DNA of 64,000 nucleotides from Actinomycetota bacterium (lineage in GTDB: Bacteria > Actinomycetota > Actinomycetes > Actinomycetales > Dermatophilaceae), in the NCBI GenBank assembly GCA_020160805.1, contig JAIUPO010000001.1, positions 62,001-126,000 of the forward strand. The letters run 5' to 3'. This document shows positions 7,375 to 18,500 of this stretch, one piece after another. Every line of letters starts with the position of its first letter. Within the stretch, counting starts at the first letter, position 1. The notes under the pieces were generated by a model. It worked only from the letters and a program-made list of their open reading frames with translations, was not told the DNA's origin and ran no database searches. A program made the position numbers and the translations under genes.

Positions 7375-9714
7375 TCAGGCCCCGTCGCAGGTGTCGATGA
7401 CGGCGGCCACGGTGGCGGCCACCTGGGCCGGCGAAAGCGGGCGGTCGCCGAATTGCGTCAGGTAGAAGGTGTCGAGGGTCTGCCCGGCGTGGGTGGCGAT
7501 ATGCGCCGAGCGCACCGAGAGACCGGCGCTCGCGAAGCATCTCCCGAGGTCGCCCAGCAGGCCCAGCCGGTCTCGCGCCCGCACCTCCAGGACCGTGGCC
7601 CCCGCCGCGGCGCCGGGTATGACGAAGGCGCGCGTCGGCATCCCGTCCGCCACCGCGCGATGGGAACCGCTGGCAAAGGTCCGCCGCCGCTCCAGGGACG
7701 CGAGCGGCGAGCGGTCGCCCAGCGCGAGCGCACTCAACCCGCGCTGGATGCGCTCGGCGCTGGGCGGATCGCCGACGGGGGCCTCGACGAGCCAGGTATC
7801 GATGGCCACGCCGGAGACTGTCCGCAGGCCGGCCGACCGCACCGTGAGTCCGGCGGCGGCGAGCACGCCCGCGGTGTCGGCGAACAGACCCAACCGGTCG
7901 CGATCGAGGACGCGGATCGTGAAGCCGCCGTCGGCCGCCGTCACCGTGACCTGCGGCTCCCCGCCCGCGACCGCGCTCAGCACATCGGGTGCCAGCTCCT
8001 CCTCGACCGCTGCCGGGCTGGGGAGCGCTTGAGGACGCTGCTGTTCCAGTACTGCGGTGCACAGCATCTGCAGCAGGCCCGCTCGCCAGTCGGTCCACGC
8101 CTTAGGCCCTGCGGCCTTGGCGTCGGCGATGGTCAAGGCCCGGAGCAACTCGAAGGTGTCGCGCTTGTCTCCGGCCGCCTCCCAGGCGGCCGCGATGGTC
8201 GCCGGATCGTCGACATCGCGCCTCGTCGCGAGTTCGATGAGGGTCAGGTGCTCGGCGACCAGCCGGGTCACGACGGCCACATCGGCGGCATCGAATCCGA
8301 TCCGCGTCAGAATCTCCCGGGCGATTGCCGCGCCGGTATGACTGTGGTCCTGGGCGCCGGCGATCTTGCCGATGTCATGCAGCAGAGCCGCCAGCAGCAA
8401 TAGGTCCGGCCGCGCGACCTCGCGCACCAGGCCGCCGGCCTCGACGACGGTCTCGATCAGGTGCCGGTCGACCGTATGCCGATGCACCGGATTGCGCTGC
8501 GGACGCGAGTCCACCGCCGCCCACTCGGGCAGCCAGCGTTGCACCAGCCCGACCTGCGTCAGCCCCGCCCATACTGGCTCCAGGCCGGCACCGGTTGCCA
8601 AGAGGTCCGCCAAGAGATCCCGCGCCAGCGGCGGCCAAGGGGTCGGCAGGTCCGGCAAGGCCGCGAGATTGGTCAGCGTCGCGGGTGCCAAGGGCAGCCC
8701 CGCCCGGGCCGCGACGACCGCCGCACGCAGCGGCAGGATCGCGTCCTGGGGCGGGGTGCCGCCCAGCACTGCTTCGCCATCGTGCTCAAAGACGCCATAG
8801 CCCAGCGAAACCAAGTGCGCGCGGCGAGGCCCAACCCGGAGCACGCGAGCGCGCTGGCTCTGCCCCGCGCGGCGCATCGTCGAATCGAGCGCATAGGCCA
8901 GCGTCCGGGCGCTGCGGCTGACGGTCGTCAACAGCGCATCGGCGTCCGGGAAGCCGAGGAGCGCCGCCACCGCGTCGTGGTCCTCGCGCCCCAACCGGTC
9001 GCGGCCCCGGCCAGTGACGATCTGGAGGGCGTCACGGACATCGAGCAGGGCGTCATACGCCTCATCCACCGGGCCATGTGGCCGATCCGCGAGCCAGGCA
9101 GCGGCGAGCGCGCGCAGAACAGTCATATCCCGCAGTCCGCCGCGCGCCTCCTTCAGGTCCGGCTCGATGGACTGCGCGAGGTCGCCATGACGGATATGCC
9201 GTTCGGCCAGCGCCTCGCTCAACTGCGGCAGCCGTTTGCGGGCGTTGGCCCGCCAGTCGTGCGCGACTGTTGAACGCACCGCCGCGACGAGTTGCAGGTC
9301 GCCCGCGATGGGAGCGATATCGAGCAGACCGACGGCGGCGGCCAGGTCGCCGCCGGCGACTTCTCGGCACTGCCCAAGCGTGCGGACACTGTGATCGAGG
9401 CGCACCTTGGCATCCCAGATCGGGTACCAGATCCGGTCGGCCAGCGCGGCCAGGTCCCGCTCTGGCAGCGCCCGTCCGTCGTGCAGCAGCACCAGGTCGA
9501 GATCGCTGAGCGGCCCGACATCGCGGCGACCCAAGGACCCGACCGCGGCCAGGGCGACCCCTTGAGTCGCCCGGCCGCCCGTCGCCGCCTGCCAGGCCTG
9601 CGCCAGCCAGTCGCCGGTGTATGCCGCGATGGCCTCCCGGCGTGCCGGACCGGCACCCGGCGCGGTGAACGCGCGGGTGCCGGCCAGGTCGAGTCGGGTC
9701 TTGAGCAGGTCCAT
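7375..9714 (-). CDS. glnD: [Protein-PII] uridylyl/adenylyltransferase
   Basis: 779 residues. The N-terminal nucleotidyltransferase motif is GSLGRRDVGPLSDLD (near residue 60), followed by a GlnD-linker helical region, an HD phosphohydrolase domain with LLHDIGK near the middle, and two C-terminal ACT domains that sense glutamine. It modifies and demodifies the PII protein encoded immediately upstream; in actinobacteria the modification is often adenylylation. The gap to the PII gene is 5 nt, so amtB-glnB-glnD is one operon. The length is slightly shorter than the E. coli enzyme (890), as usual for actinobacteria. Confidence 0.94.
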   Translation of the reverse strand: MDLLKTRLDLAGTRAFTAPGAGPARREAIAAYTGDWLAQAWQAATGGRATQGVALAAVGSLGRRDVGPLSDLDLVLLHDGRALPERDLAALADRIWYPIWDAKVRLDHSVRTLGQCREVAGGDLAAAVGLLDIAPIAGDLQLVAAVRSTVAHDWRANARKRLPQLSEALAERHIRHGDLAQSIEPDLKEARGGLRDMTVLRALAAAWLADRPHGPVDEAYDALLDVRDALQIVTGRGRDRLGREDHDAVAALLGFPDADALLTTVSRSARTLAYALDSTMRRAGQSQRARVLRVGPRRAHLVSLGYGVFEHDGEAVLGGTPPQDAILPLRAAVVAARAGLPLAPATLTNLAALPDLPTPWPPLARDLLADLLATGAGLEPVWAGLTQVGLVQRWLPEWAAVDSRPQRNPVHRHTVDRHLIETVVEAGGLVREVARPDLLLLAALLHDIGKIAGAQDHSHTGAAIAREILTRIGFDAADVAVVTRLVAEHLTLIELATRRDVDDPATIAAAWEAAGDKRDTFELLRALTIADAKAAGPKAWTDWRAGLLQMLCTAVLEQQRPQALPSPAAVEEELAPDVLSAVAGGEPQVTVTAADGGFTIRVLDRDRLGLFADTAGVLAAAGLTVRSAGLRTVSGVAIDTWLVEAPVGDPPSAERIQRGLSALALGDRSPLASLERRRTFASGSHRAVADGMPTRAFVIPGAAAGATVLEVRARDRLGLLGDLGRCFASAGLSVRSAHIATHAGQTLDTFYLTQFGDRPLSPAQVAATVAAVIDTCDGA

Positions 9715-9719
9715 CGGGA

Positions 9720-11455
<1,736 letters not shown>

Positions 11456-11496
11456 GGCCGAAACTTTCGCCGGGCGGGATTTCGGCGGGCGCGTTC

Positions 11497-11549
11497 TTGT
11501 GTTACGTCCACATGTCGTTGTGTTCGATCTCGTCAACGTTGGGTTACGT
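11497..11549. promoter_or_regulatory. Three direct repeats phased by 21 bp upstream of amtB
   Basis: TTGTGTTACGT (11497), TTGTGTTCGAT (11518) and TTGGGTTACGT (11539) start exactly 21 bp apart, two helical turns each, so all three face the same side of the DNA. They lie 42-94 bp upstream of amtB. GTTAC cores recall half-sites of the GlnR nitrogen regulator, but the spacing is not the classical 22-bp a/b box pattern. Confidence 0.55.
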
Positions 11550-11588
11550 CGCCCCGCTGGTCCCGGATGGTGAGACGACGGTGGGACA

Positions 11589-12014
11589 ATGGTGAGTATG
11601 CCGCGCGCCTCAACTCCGCTGCCCGTCCTCGTCTTCGACGGTGACTGTGCGATCTGTTCGACCTTGGCTCGCTTCGTCGAGCGACGCGTGCGACGTGCCC
11701 CCGGTGACTTCACCGTGGCGCCCTGGCAGGAACTCGATCTGGCCGCGCTCGGGCTGAGCGAGGAGCAGTGCATCGAGGCGTTGCAGTGGGTGGCGCGCAA
11801 TGGGCAGGTGTCGTCGGCGCAGAATGCCGTGGCCAGGACCTTGTGGACCGGTCATGTGTGGTGGCGGCCGTTTGCCGCCGTCATCTGGGCGCCGGGAATC
11901 AACCAACTTGCGGCGGTGATCTATCGGTGGGTCGCCGACAACCGCCACCGCCTCCCCGGCGGCACGCCGGCCTGCTCTATGCCGCCCGCTCAGCGGGACG
12001 CCGCGCACGGCTGA
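11589..12014 (+). CDS. DCC-family thiol-disulfide oxidoreductase-like protein (DUF393)
   Basis: 141 residues. The defining motif is VFDGDCAICS near the N-terminus (CxxC in a DGDC context), followed by the family's aromatic patch (WTGHVWWRPFAAVIW). DCC proteins are small thioredoxin-like proteins of uncertain substrate, often encoded with HTTM membrane proteins. That holds here: the HTTM gene lies convergently, and the last 38 nt of the two genes overlap. The start may be ATG 11589 or ATG 11598; neither has a strong Shine-Dalgarno. Confidence 0.8.
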   Translation: MVSMPRASTPLPVLVFDGDCAICSTLARFVERRVRRAPGDFTVAPWQELDLAALGLSEEQCIEALQWVARNGQVSSAQNAVARTLWTGHVWWRPFAAVIWAPGINQLAAVIYRWVADNRHRLPGGTPACSMPPAQRDAAHG

Positions 12015-12831
12015 ACCGGGCGGCCAGGCGGTCCGCATACTCCTCGATCGGGAGGAAGGCGAGCATCATCACCAGGTGCGGCCAGAACGCGATGGTGATC
12101 GAGGCATAGGTCAGGGTGTGGAAGGCGAACCAGCCGTAGACCATCCACCGGCGCACCCGCTCGGGGACGAAAAAGATCAACGGTGAGGCCATTTCGGCGA
12201 TGAATAGCCCCCACTGGGTGGCCTGCAACAGCCACGGGACATCGAGCAGCCATTTCATCCACGGCGTGCCCCGGCGCACCACGGCCCGGACCATCGTCGC
12301 GGAGTTGACCCACTCCCAGCCACCGAAGCGCACCTTGGCCCAGGCCGAGAGGAAGTAGGTCGCGATGGCAGCGAGCTGGACGGCACGAAGCACAAAACCG
12401 GCCGCCTCCGAGAGGCTGCGATCGCGCCAATAGGCCTGGCCGAGCGTCGGCAGCAGCAGCAGGGCCACGACGAAGTCGCCGCGATCGTGGTCCACCTTGC
12501 CGTAGGCGAAGGCGATGTATTGGTACCAGATCCACCCGACCGCCACGAGACAGCCAGCCGCGCGCGGCAACCGCCCGGTCAGGGCGATGAGTGCGGCGAG
12601 GACCGTGCCCCATTTGAGGCTTTCGACCAGCAGGACGCTCGCCGCAGGCAGGTGCAGCCACTGGCCCATGACGAGCGGTTGGTACCAGATCGGGTCGGCA
12701 TAGCCGTGATACCAGCCGCTGGTGTGCAGCCATACGACATCGAGGATGACGAAGGCGTAGGTCAGGATGCGCAAGATGGCGACGCGGCCGACCGGGGCGG
12801 GCGTGAAGAGCCAGGCGGCGGGGCTGGTCAC
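11977..12831 (-). CDS. HTTM-domain (vitamin K-dependent gamma-carboxylase-like) membrane protein
   Basis: 284 residues with several hydrophobic helices. HTTM features include the LRILTYAFVILDVVWLH first segment, YQYIAFAYGKVDH, YFLSAWAKVRFGG and an FFVPERVRRWMVYGWFAFHTL segment. HTTM proteins are relatives of the vitamin K-dependent carboxylase membrane domain; in bacteria the function is not established. GTG 12831 shares GTGA with the stop of the upstream gene, the likely coupled start; ATG 12843 is an alternative. It is the third gene of the ftsY operon and overlaps the DCC gene tail to tail. Confidence 0.78.
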   Translation of the reverse strand: MTSPAAWLFTPAPVGRVAILRILTYAFVILDVVWLHTSGWYHGYADPIWYQPLVMGQWLHLPAASVLLVESLKWGTVLAALIALTGRLPRAAGCLVAVGWIWYQYIAFAYGKVDHDRGDFVVALLLLPTLGQAYWRDRSLSEAAGFVLRAVQLAAIATYFLSAWAKVRFGGWEWVNSATMVRAVVRRGTPWMKWLLDVPWLLQATQWGLFIAEMASPLIFFVPERVRRWMVYGWFAFHTLTYASITIAFWPHLVMMLAFLPIEEYADRLAARFSRARRPAERAA

Positions 12832-13295
12832 GAGGCCGCCCATTGGGCGACGGTTTCGTCGCGGACCTCGCCGGTGAGCGCGCCGTCCTTGAGCAGATAA
12901 CGCCGGATGACGACGCGGATGCCGACCCACGCCGGCTCGGTTGGCTGCAGTCGCTTGTGGCTGTCGGCGAGTGTCCCGAGCACCGTCGGATCCGCTCGTA
13001 TGAGGTCTAGCCGGCCCTCGATCTCCGCGCGGTTCAGGCCCACAGTGCCCGGGGTCAGGGGCGCGGGCACCCACTCGGCCGGTGCATCCGCGCGGCGCAC
13101 CTCGATCAGGGTGGAAGCGACGGCCGCATTGGGACTGGTCGAGGTCGAGAACATCCGCCAGGGCGAGAACGGCCACCAATGATCGTCACCCACCGTCGTG
13201 CCCCCGAGGAAGCCGGCGGTCAGCAGCAGGACGAGACCGGCCCGCCATACCTTGCCCGCAGGACGCAGCCGCAGGGTAGGACCGGCCGCGGCCAT
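12828..13295 (-). CDS. Conserved single-span membrane protein, partner of HTTM protein
   Basis: 155 residues. One N-terminal hydrophobic helix (VWRAGLVLLLTAGFLGG) is followed by a striking DDHWWPFSPWRMFS segment and then a soluble, probably exported, mixed domain. I do not recognise a named family. The ATG overlaps the ftsY stop by one base and the stop overlaps the HTTM start by 4 nt, so it is made together with the HTTM protein. The Trp/Phe-rich patch just outside the membrane suggests contact with the membrane surface or with the HTTM protein (inference). Confidence 0.7.
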   Translation of the reverse strand: MAAAGPTLRLRPAGKVWRAGLVLLLTAGFLGGTTVGDDHWWPFSPWRMFSTSTSPNAAVASTLIEVRRADAPAEWVPAPLTPGTVGLNRAEIEGRLDLIRADPTVLGTLADSHKRLQPTEPAWVGIRVVIRRYLLKDGALTGEVRDETVAQWAAS

Positions 13296-14500
13296 CAGGC
13301 GAGGATGGCGTCGACGAAGGCCTCGGGGTCGAAGGGCGCGAGGTCGTCAGGGCCCTCCCCAAGGCCGACGAGCTTGACAGGAACGCCCAGCTTGCGCTGG
13401 ACCGCGACGACGATGCCGCCCTTGGCGGTGCCGTCCAACTTGGTCAACACGATGCCCGTGATGCCGACGACGGAGGCGAAGACTTCGGCCTGGCGCAGGC
13501 CGTTCTGGCCGGTCGTGGCGTCGAGGACGAGCAGCACTTCGTCGATCGGCGCCTGCTTCTCCACGACGCGCTTGATCTTGCCGAGCTCGTCCATGAGGTT
13601 GGTCTTGTTGTGCAGGCGGCCTGCTGTGTCGAGCAGGACGACATCGGCCTCCAGCTCGATGCCGGCCTTGACGGCATCGAAGGCCACAGCGGCGGGGTCG
13701 GCGCCGTCTTTGTGGGAGCGCACGGTGGGGACGCCCACGCGAGCCCCCCACGTCTCGAGCTGATCGGCCGCCGCGGCCCGGAAGGTGTCCGCAGCACCGA
13801 GGATGACGTCCTTGTCTTCGGCGACGAGGACGCGGGCGAGCTTGCCGACGGTGGTGGTCTTGCCGGTGCCATTGACACCGACGACAAGCACGATCGCCGG
13901 GCGGTCGCCGACGCGGTGGGAGGCGACGGCGCGATCCATGCCGGGGTCGACGAGGGCGAGCAGGTCCGTGCGCAGCCAGCCGCGCACGGTCGCGTCGTCG
14001 CGGGTGCCGTCAACGGCCACCTGACTGCGCAGGCTGTCGACGAGTTCGGTCGTCGCGTCGACGCCGAGGTCGGCGGCGAGCAGCGTGTCCTCGACCTCTT
14101 CCCAGGCCGCCTCATCCAGGCCGCCTCGGGTGAGCAAGGCCAGCAGGCCCTTGCCGAGGGCGGTATTGCTGCGGGCCAGCCGGGCGCGCAGGCGTTGGAG
14201 GCGACCGCGGGCCGAATCGGGGCGCTCCAGAGTGGGAGTCGGGGGCTCCTCGAGCAGGACATCGTCTGGTTCCAGGACGTCTGGCTCAGTGGGGGCGGGG
14301 AGGGTGTCGACCCCACCGGTTGGGTGGTCATCGCCGGTGTCGGGGCACGGCCCGGGCGTCGGAGTCGGCTTGGGTGCCGGCTTCGGCAGGTCCTTGGTGC
14401 GACCACCACGGCCGGGGCGTAGGAAGGCCGCCAGGCCAACGACAATCGCCACCAGCAGAACGCCGGCAACGACGAGGTACTCCCACAACTGATCGATCAC
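13295..14500 (-). CDS. ftsY: SRP receptor FtsY
   Basis: 401 residues. One N-terminal membrane anchor (residues about 10-27), a Pro/Asp/Glu-rich linker (40-95), then the NG domain: G1 GVNGTGKTT (208-216), DTAGRLHNKTNLMDEL, TKLDGTAKGG and the C-terminal GEGPDDLAPF. It receives Ffh-ribosome complexes at the membrane. The true membrane anchor is typical of actinobacteria, in contrast to E. coli. It is followed with a one-base overlap by the membrane-protein pair that ends at 11977. Confidence 0.96.
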   Translation of the reverse strand: MIDQLWEYLVVAGVLLVAIVVGLAAFLRPGRGGRTKDLPKPAPKPTPTPGPCPDTGDDHPTGGVDTLPAPTEPDVLEPDDVLLEEPPTPTLERPDSARGRLQRLRARLARSNTALGKGLLALLTRGGLDEAAWEEVEDTLLAADLGVDATTELVDSLRSQVAVDGTRDDATVRGWLRTDLLALVDPGMDRAVASHRVGDRPAIVLVVGVNGTGKTTTVGKLARVLVAEDKDVILGAADTFRAAAADQLETWGARVGVPTVRSHKDGADPAAVAFDAVKAGIELEADVVLLDTAGRLHNKTNLMDELGKIKRVVEKQAPIDEVLLVLDATTGQNGLRQAEVFASVVGITGIVLTKLDGTAKGGIVVAVQRKLGVPVKLVGLGEGPDDLAPFDPEAFVDAILA

Positions 14501-14537
14501 GTGCCCATCCTCACATCGGGCCCGCTCGATCGAGAAC

Positions 14538-14789
14538 TCAGCGCGGGGTGGGCGCCTGCTCCGTCTCGGACTCCGAGCCGCTCGAGCGCACCCGGGCGGC
14601 GGCGCTGCTCACCAGATCGCTCGTGCGCGCTGCGGCCGCATCGGTGCCGGACCTCACCCGCACGAGCACCTCTTCACCGCGCGGGGTGAGCAAATCACGG
14701 CCCTCGCGACGGGCCGGAATGGCGACCAGCGCCAAGGTGAGCACGGCGATGACGAGGCACAGGAGCAGCGGGAGAAGCATGCTGAGCAT
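14538..14789 (-). CDS. Small membrane protein of unknown function
   Basis: 83 residues with one N-terminal transmembrane helix (LLPLLLCLVIAVLTLALVAI), then a charged, Ser/Ala-rich cytoplasmic tail. No family is recognised. The position just upstream of ftsY, in the same direction and 37 nt away, suggests co-transcription. ATG 14789 or ATG 14780 could start it. Confidence 0.55.
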   Translation of the reverse strand: MLSMLLPLLLCLVIAVLTLALVAIPARREGRDLLTPRGEEVLVRVRSGTDAAAARTSDLVSSAAARVRSSGSESETEQAPTPR

Positions 14790-14860
14790 GTCTCAAGGGT
14801 CCCAGAGGTTCGCAGGCGTCCCAAATCCGACACGCGCGGGCGGCATACATCCGGGCACGG

Positions 14861-14896
14861 CGAAGGCCGAGAGAGCGAGCGCTCTCTCGGCCTTCG
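14861..14896. terminator. Hairpin terminator after the secreted-protein gene
   Basis: A 17-bp perfect inverted repeat (14861-14877 with 14880-14896) with a minimal loop lies 27 nt past the stop at 14923. There is no T-run, as is common for actinobacterial hairpin terminators. Confidence 0.75.
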
Positions 14897-14922
14897 GTGT
14901 CGTGGGTGACCCGAGGGTCAGC

Positions 14923-15381
14923 TCACAGGGTGACCCCATGGCGGGCCGGGACATAGCGGACCTGGGCGCTGTAGAAGGTGCGCGACGGGCCGCCATTGGC
15001 GAAGCTGAAGGTCGCCTTGGTGCGCCACACGCCGGGCTGGGCCGGGTGCTGGTCGGGGAACTGGACGTTGCGCGAGCCGACATACTTCGTCTGCACGGTG
15101 GCGCGGCCCTGGTCGTACCAGTAGCCACCGATCAGCTTCTGGATGGTGACATTGCCGCGGATGTACGCGCCGCCGCCGGCGCAGTAGATGACGCCGACCT
15201 GCTTGCTGGTGCTGCCGACGCCACCGATGATGAACGGCTTGTTGGCCTTTCCGTAGCAGGTCACCTGAGACTTGCCGAGCGAGGCGCCATCGGACGGCGC
15301 GGCGTTGGCGACGGTGGAACCGCCGACCGCGATCAGACCGGCGGTCGCGACGGCAGCCGCAGCACGCGTAAAGGACTTCAT
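14923..15381 (-). CDS. Small secreted protein of unknown function
   Basis: 152 residues with a clear Sec signal peptide: positively charged start MKSFTR, Ala/Val-rich core and an AxA cleavage site (VANAAP) near residue 27. The mature part is rich in Gly, Tyr and Thr and has two cysteines (VTCYGK and IYCAGG), likely one disulfide. No family is recognised. ATG 15381 is preceded by GGAGGGGAG, a good Shine-Dalgarno. The gene stands alone, with its own terminator downstream and a 149-nt gap upstream to smc. Confidence 0.75.
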   Translation of the reverse strand: MKSFTRAAAAVATAGLIAVGGSTVANAAPSDGASLGKSQVTCYGKANKPFIIGGVGSTSKQVGVIYCAGGGAYIRGNVTIQKLIGGYWYDQGRATVQTKYVGSRNVQFPDQHPAQPGVWRTKATFSFANGGPSRTFYSAQVRYVPARHGVTL

Positions 15382-15530
15382 TGGTGTTTCTCCCCTCCGT
15401 CCGCCGACCCTGCGTCGACGGATCCTTGAGACCTTAAAACACACCAACGGGGCGCGCGCAATACAACGGACGGGTAACAACATGGCGGGTTTCCGTCAGC
15501 ACTGTCGGTCACCCGCAATGTCGCAGGTCA

Positions 15531-18500
15531 TTACGCCGTTTCGGCCACCGCGCGCAGCCGTTGCGACACGACGGTGGTCACGCCGTCGCCACGCATCGAG
15601 ACGCCATAAAGTGCATCGGCGACCTCCATGGTGCGCTTTTGGTGCGTGATGACGATGAGCTGGCTGGAGTCGCGAAGCTCCTCAAAGAGGGTGATCAGGC
15701 GCCCCAGATTGGTGTCATCCAGCGCCGCCTCGACCTCGTCCATGATGTAGAACGGGCTCGGCCGCGCCTTAAAAATCGCGACCAGCAGGGCCACCGCAAC
15801 CAGGGAGCGCTCGCCACCGGAGAGCAACGAGAGACGTTTGACCTTCTTGCCCGGCGGGCGCGCCTCGACCTCAATGCCGGTCGTGAGCATGTCCGAGGGA
15901 TCGGTGAGGAAAATCCGCCCCTCGCCGCCGGGGAAGAGCCGCGCGAAGACCCGCTCGAATTGCGCCGCCGTGTCCTCGAAGGCTGAGCTGAAAACCTCCT
16001 CTACACGCTGGTCGACCTCGCGCACGATGTCGAGCAGGTCGCGTTTGGAGGCCTTGAGGTCCTCCATCTGTTGGGTCAAGAAGGTATGCCGCTCCTCCAG
16101 GGCCGCGAACTCCTCCAGGGCCAGCGGGTTGATGCGGCCGAGTTCACGCAGACCGCGTTCCGCGCGTCGCAGGCGCTTTTCCTGGGTCTCGCGGACGTAG
16201 GGCTGCGGCTCCTGGGGGTCCTCGCCCGCCGCGACAACGACAGGGACGAGTTGGTGGGGACCGAAATCCTCAACGAGCACCTCGGGGTCGATCCCGAGTT
16301 CGTCGAGGGCCCTGACCTGCAGCTGTTCGACCCGTGCCTGTTGCGCAGCGCGCGCCACCTCGTCGCGGTGGATGTCATCGGTGAGGGCGGCGAGTTCGTC
16401 CTGGGCTGTGGCGAGGTCGCCGCGCAGGGTGCCGAGGCGGACTTGGAGTTCGCGGGCCTGTATGTCGAGCGCGTCAACGCGCTGATGGGCTTCGGCGGTG
16501 GCCTGCGCGAGGCGGTGGATGCCGTATGCCGCTGCGGCAGCTACCGATTCGGCGACGGTCGCTTCTCGCCGCCGGCGTTCGCGGCGCTCACGCAGCCGTT
16601 CGCGAGCGGCCAGCTCGTTGCGGGCCGCGCCCTCCAGGGAGGCAGCCCGGCCGGATAGCGCCCGCGCGCGCTCCTCCTTGGTGCGCAGCGCGAGCAGCGC
16701 CTCCGTCTCGGCCGCGCGGGCCGCGGAGGCAGCGGCGGCGAGTTCTTGCGTGCGGTCCGGCGTGGACTGCTCGTCGTGCTCAGGCTCTGCGCCGGCGGCT
16801 TCCAGCCGGGCTGCGAGTTCGGCGAGCGCCTCCCGATCCGTGGGGATGGCGGCCGCCGCCTGTTCGCGGGACCGCTGCAGGCGGTCATGTTCGGCCCGCG
16901 CCGACCGGATCGCCGAGCCGAGGCTGCCAAGTTGCTCGGCGACGGCGGCCATCGTGGCGTCGGATTCGTGGAGACGTTCGAGGTGTGCCTCGGCGGTGGC
17001 GGTGGCTTCGTGGAGGGCGGCGTTCGCCGCGGCGAGGCGGAATTGCGCCTCCTCGCCGCGCGCCTGCGCGTCGGCCAGCGCCTCGGCCGTCTCATCGACG
17101 GCGGCTTGGGTTTCGATCAGGCTTGGGGCGTCGGCGCTGCCACCACGGACCACACCGGCAGCCAGAACATCGCCGGTCGGGGTGACGGCGGTCAGGTCGG
17201 GATGAGTCTCGAGGAGTCGCCCGGCAGCGGCGGCGTCCGGCACCAGCACCACGCCGGCCAACAGCCGTCCGACGGCCCCGCGAAGCCCGTCGGTGACGGT
17301 CACGACCTCGCTGGCCCACCGGGCCCCGGCGGGCAAGGTGAGGTCGGGGGTTGCCGGGGTGTCCGCATACTCCACGAGCACGGTGGCTCGCCCACCCTCG
17401 GTGGCGCGGAGGTGATCCAGGGCCGCCTGGGCGGCGGCGAGGTCGGGAGCGGTGACCGCCTCTGCGGCATACCCCAGGGCTGCGGCGATGGCGACCTCGT
17501 CCCCGGCGGGCACGCGCAGTGCGTCGGCGAGCGTGCCACCGACGGCGAGCGCATCCTCGGCCAGCAGGGCCGCGGCCCCGTCCTTGCGCCGCAGGCCGAG
17601 ACGGAGGGCGTCGAGGCGGGCGGAGAGGGCAGTGCGTTCACGGTCGGCGGCGCGCTCGGCCTCGCGCCACCGGTCGACCTCAGCTCTAGCGGCGTCCGCC
17701 GCCTCCTGTGCTGCTTCGTATGCCGCGTCGAGACCTTCCTCGCCCTTCTCCTCGACGGCAATCGAGGCTTCGAGGGCGGCGAAATCTTGCTCCGCTTCGG
17801 CGGCGCGGGCCAGGGACGCCTCGGCGGCCTGGGCCAGGCGTCCGACCTCGGCTTCTGCGGATTCGAGGCGGGTGCGACGGGCAGCAACTTGGCCGGCGAG
17901 CTTGGCGAGTCCTTCGCGGCGGTCGGCGGCTGCTCGGGCGAGGGTGGCGACGCGGCGCTGCTCCGTGCCGGCGGCCTCCTCGGCCTCGGCGCGGTGGGTT
18001 CGGGCGGCTTCAAGGGCAGACGTGGCGGCGCTGACCTCGCCGTGGAGCACCCGCTCTTGCTCACGAACCTGCTGGGCCTGCGCCATCAACTCGTCGGGAT
18101 CGCGCCCGGTGGTGTTTTCCTCCTGATCGTCGGTGCGCAGCAGACGGACCCGCTCGCCGGCGAGCGAATGGATGCTCTCGAGGCGCTCGGTGGTGGTGCG
18201 CAAGGCAATCCACCGGTCGCGCTCGGCTGAGAGCACCGGACCGGCGGCGCCGAACTCGGCCTCGGCTTCCGCGACCGCTGCCCTCGCGCGGGACAAGGTC
18301 GACTCGGTCTCGGCGCGCCGGCGCAGCAGCGCGGTCTCGTCGGCCGCCTCGGCCTCCATCGCCGCGGTCAGTTGCGCGAGTTCGTCGGCCAGCAGGCGCA
18401 GGCGGGCATCGCGTGCTTCCGCCTGAATCACGGCCGCTCGCCGCGCGGCCTCCGCTTGGCGCCCGAGGGGGCCGAGTTGGCGGCGGATCTCGCTGGTCAG

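Noticed and set aside
11497-11549. Firm assignment of the amtB repeats as GlnR boxes
   Set aside because: The spacing is 21 bp between equal half-sites, and the alternate GaAAc-type half-sites at 11 bp are not found, so the regulator is left open.
16746-18230. Plus-strand Gly/Val-rich open frame of 494 codons
   Set aside because: It is the mirror of the Ala/Glu/Arg-rich coiled coil and hinge of smc; the composition alone keeps it open.
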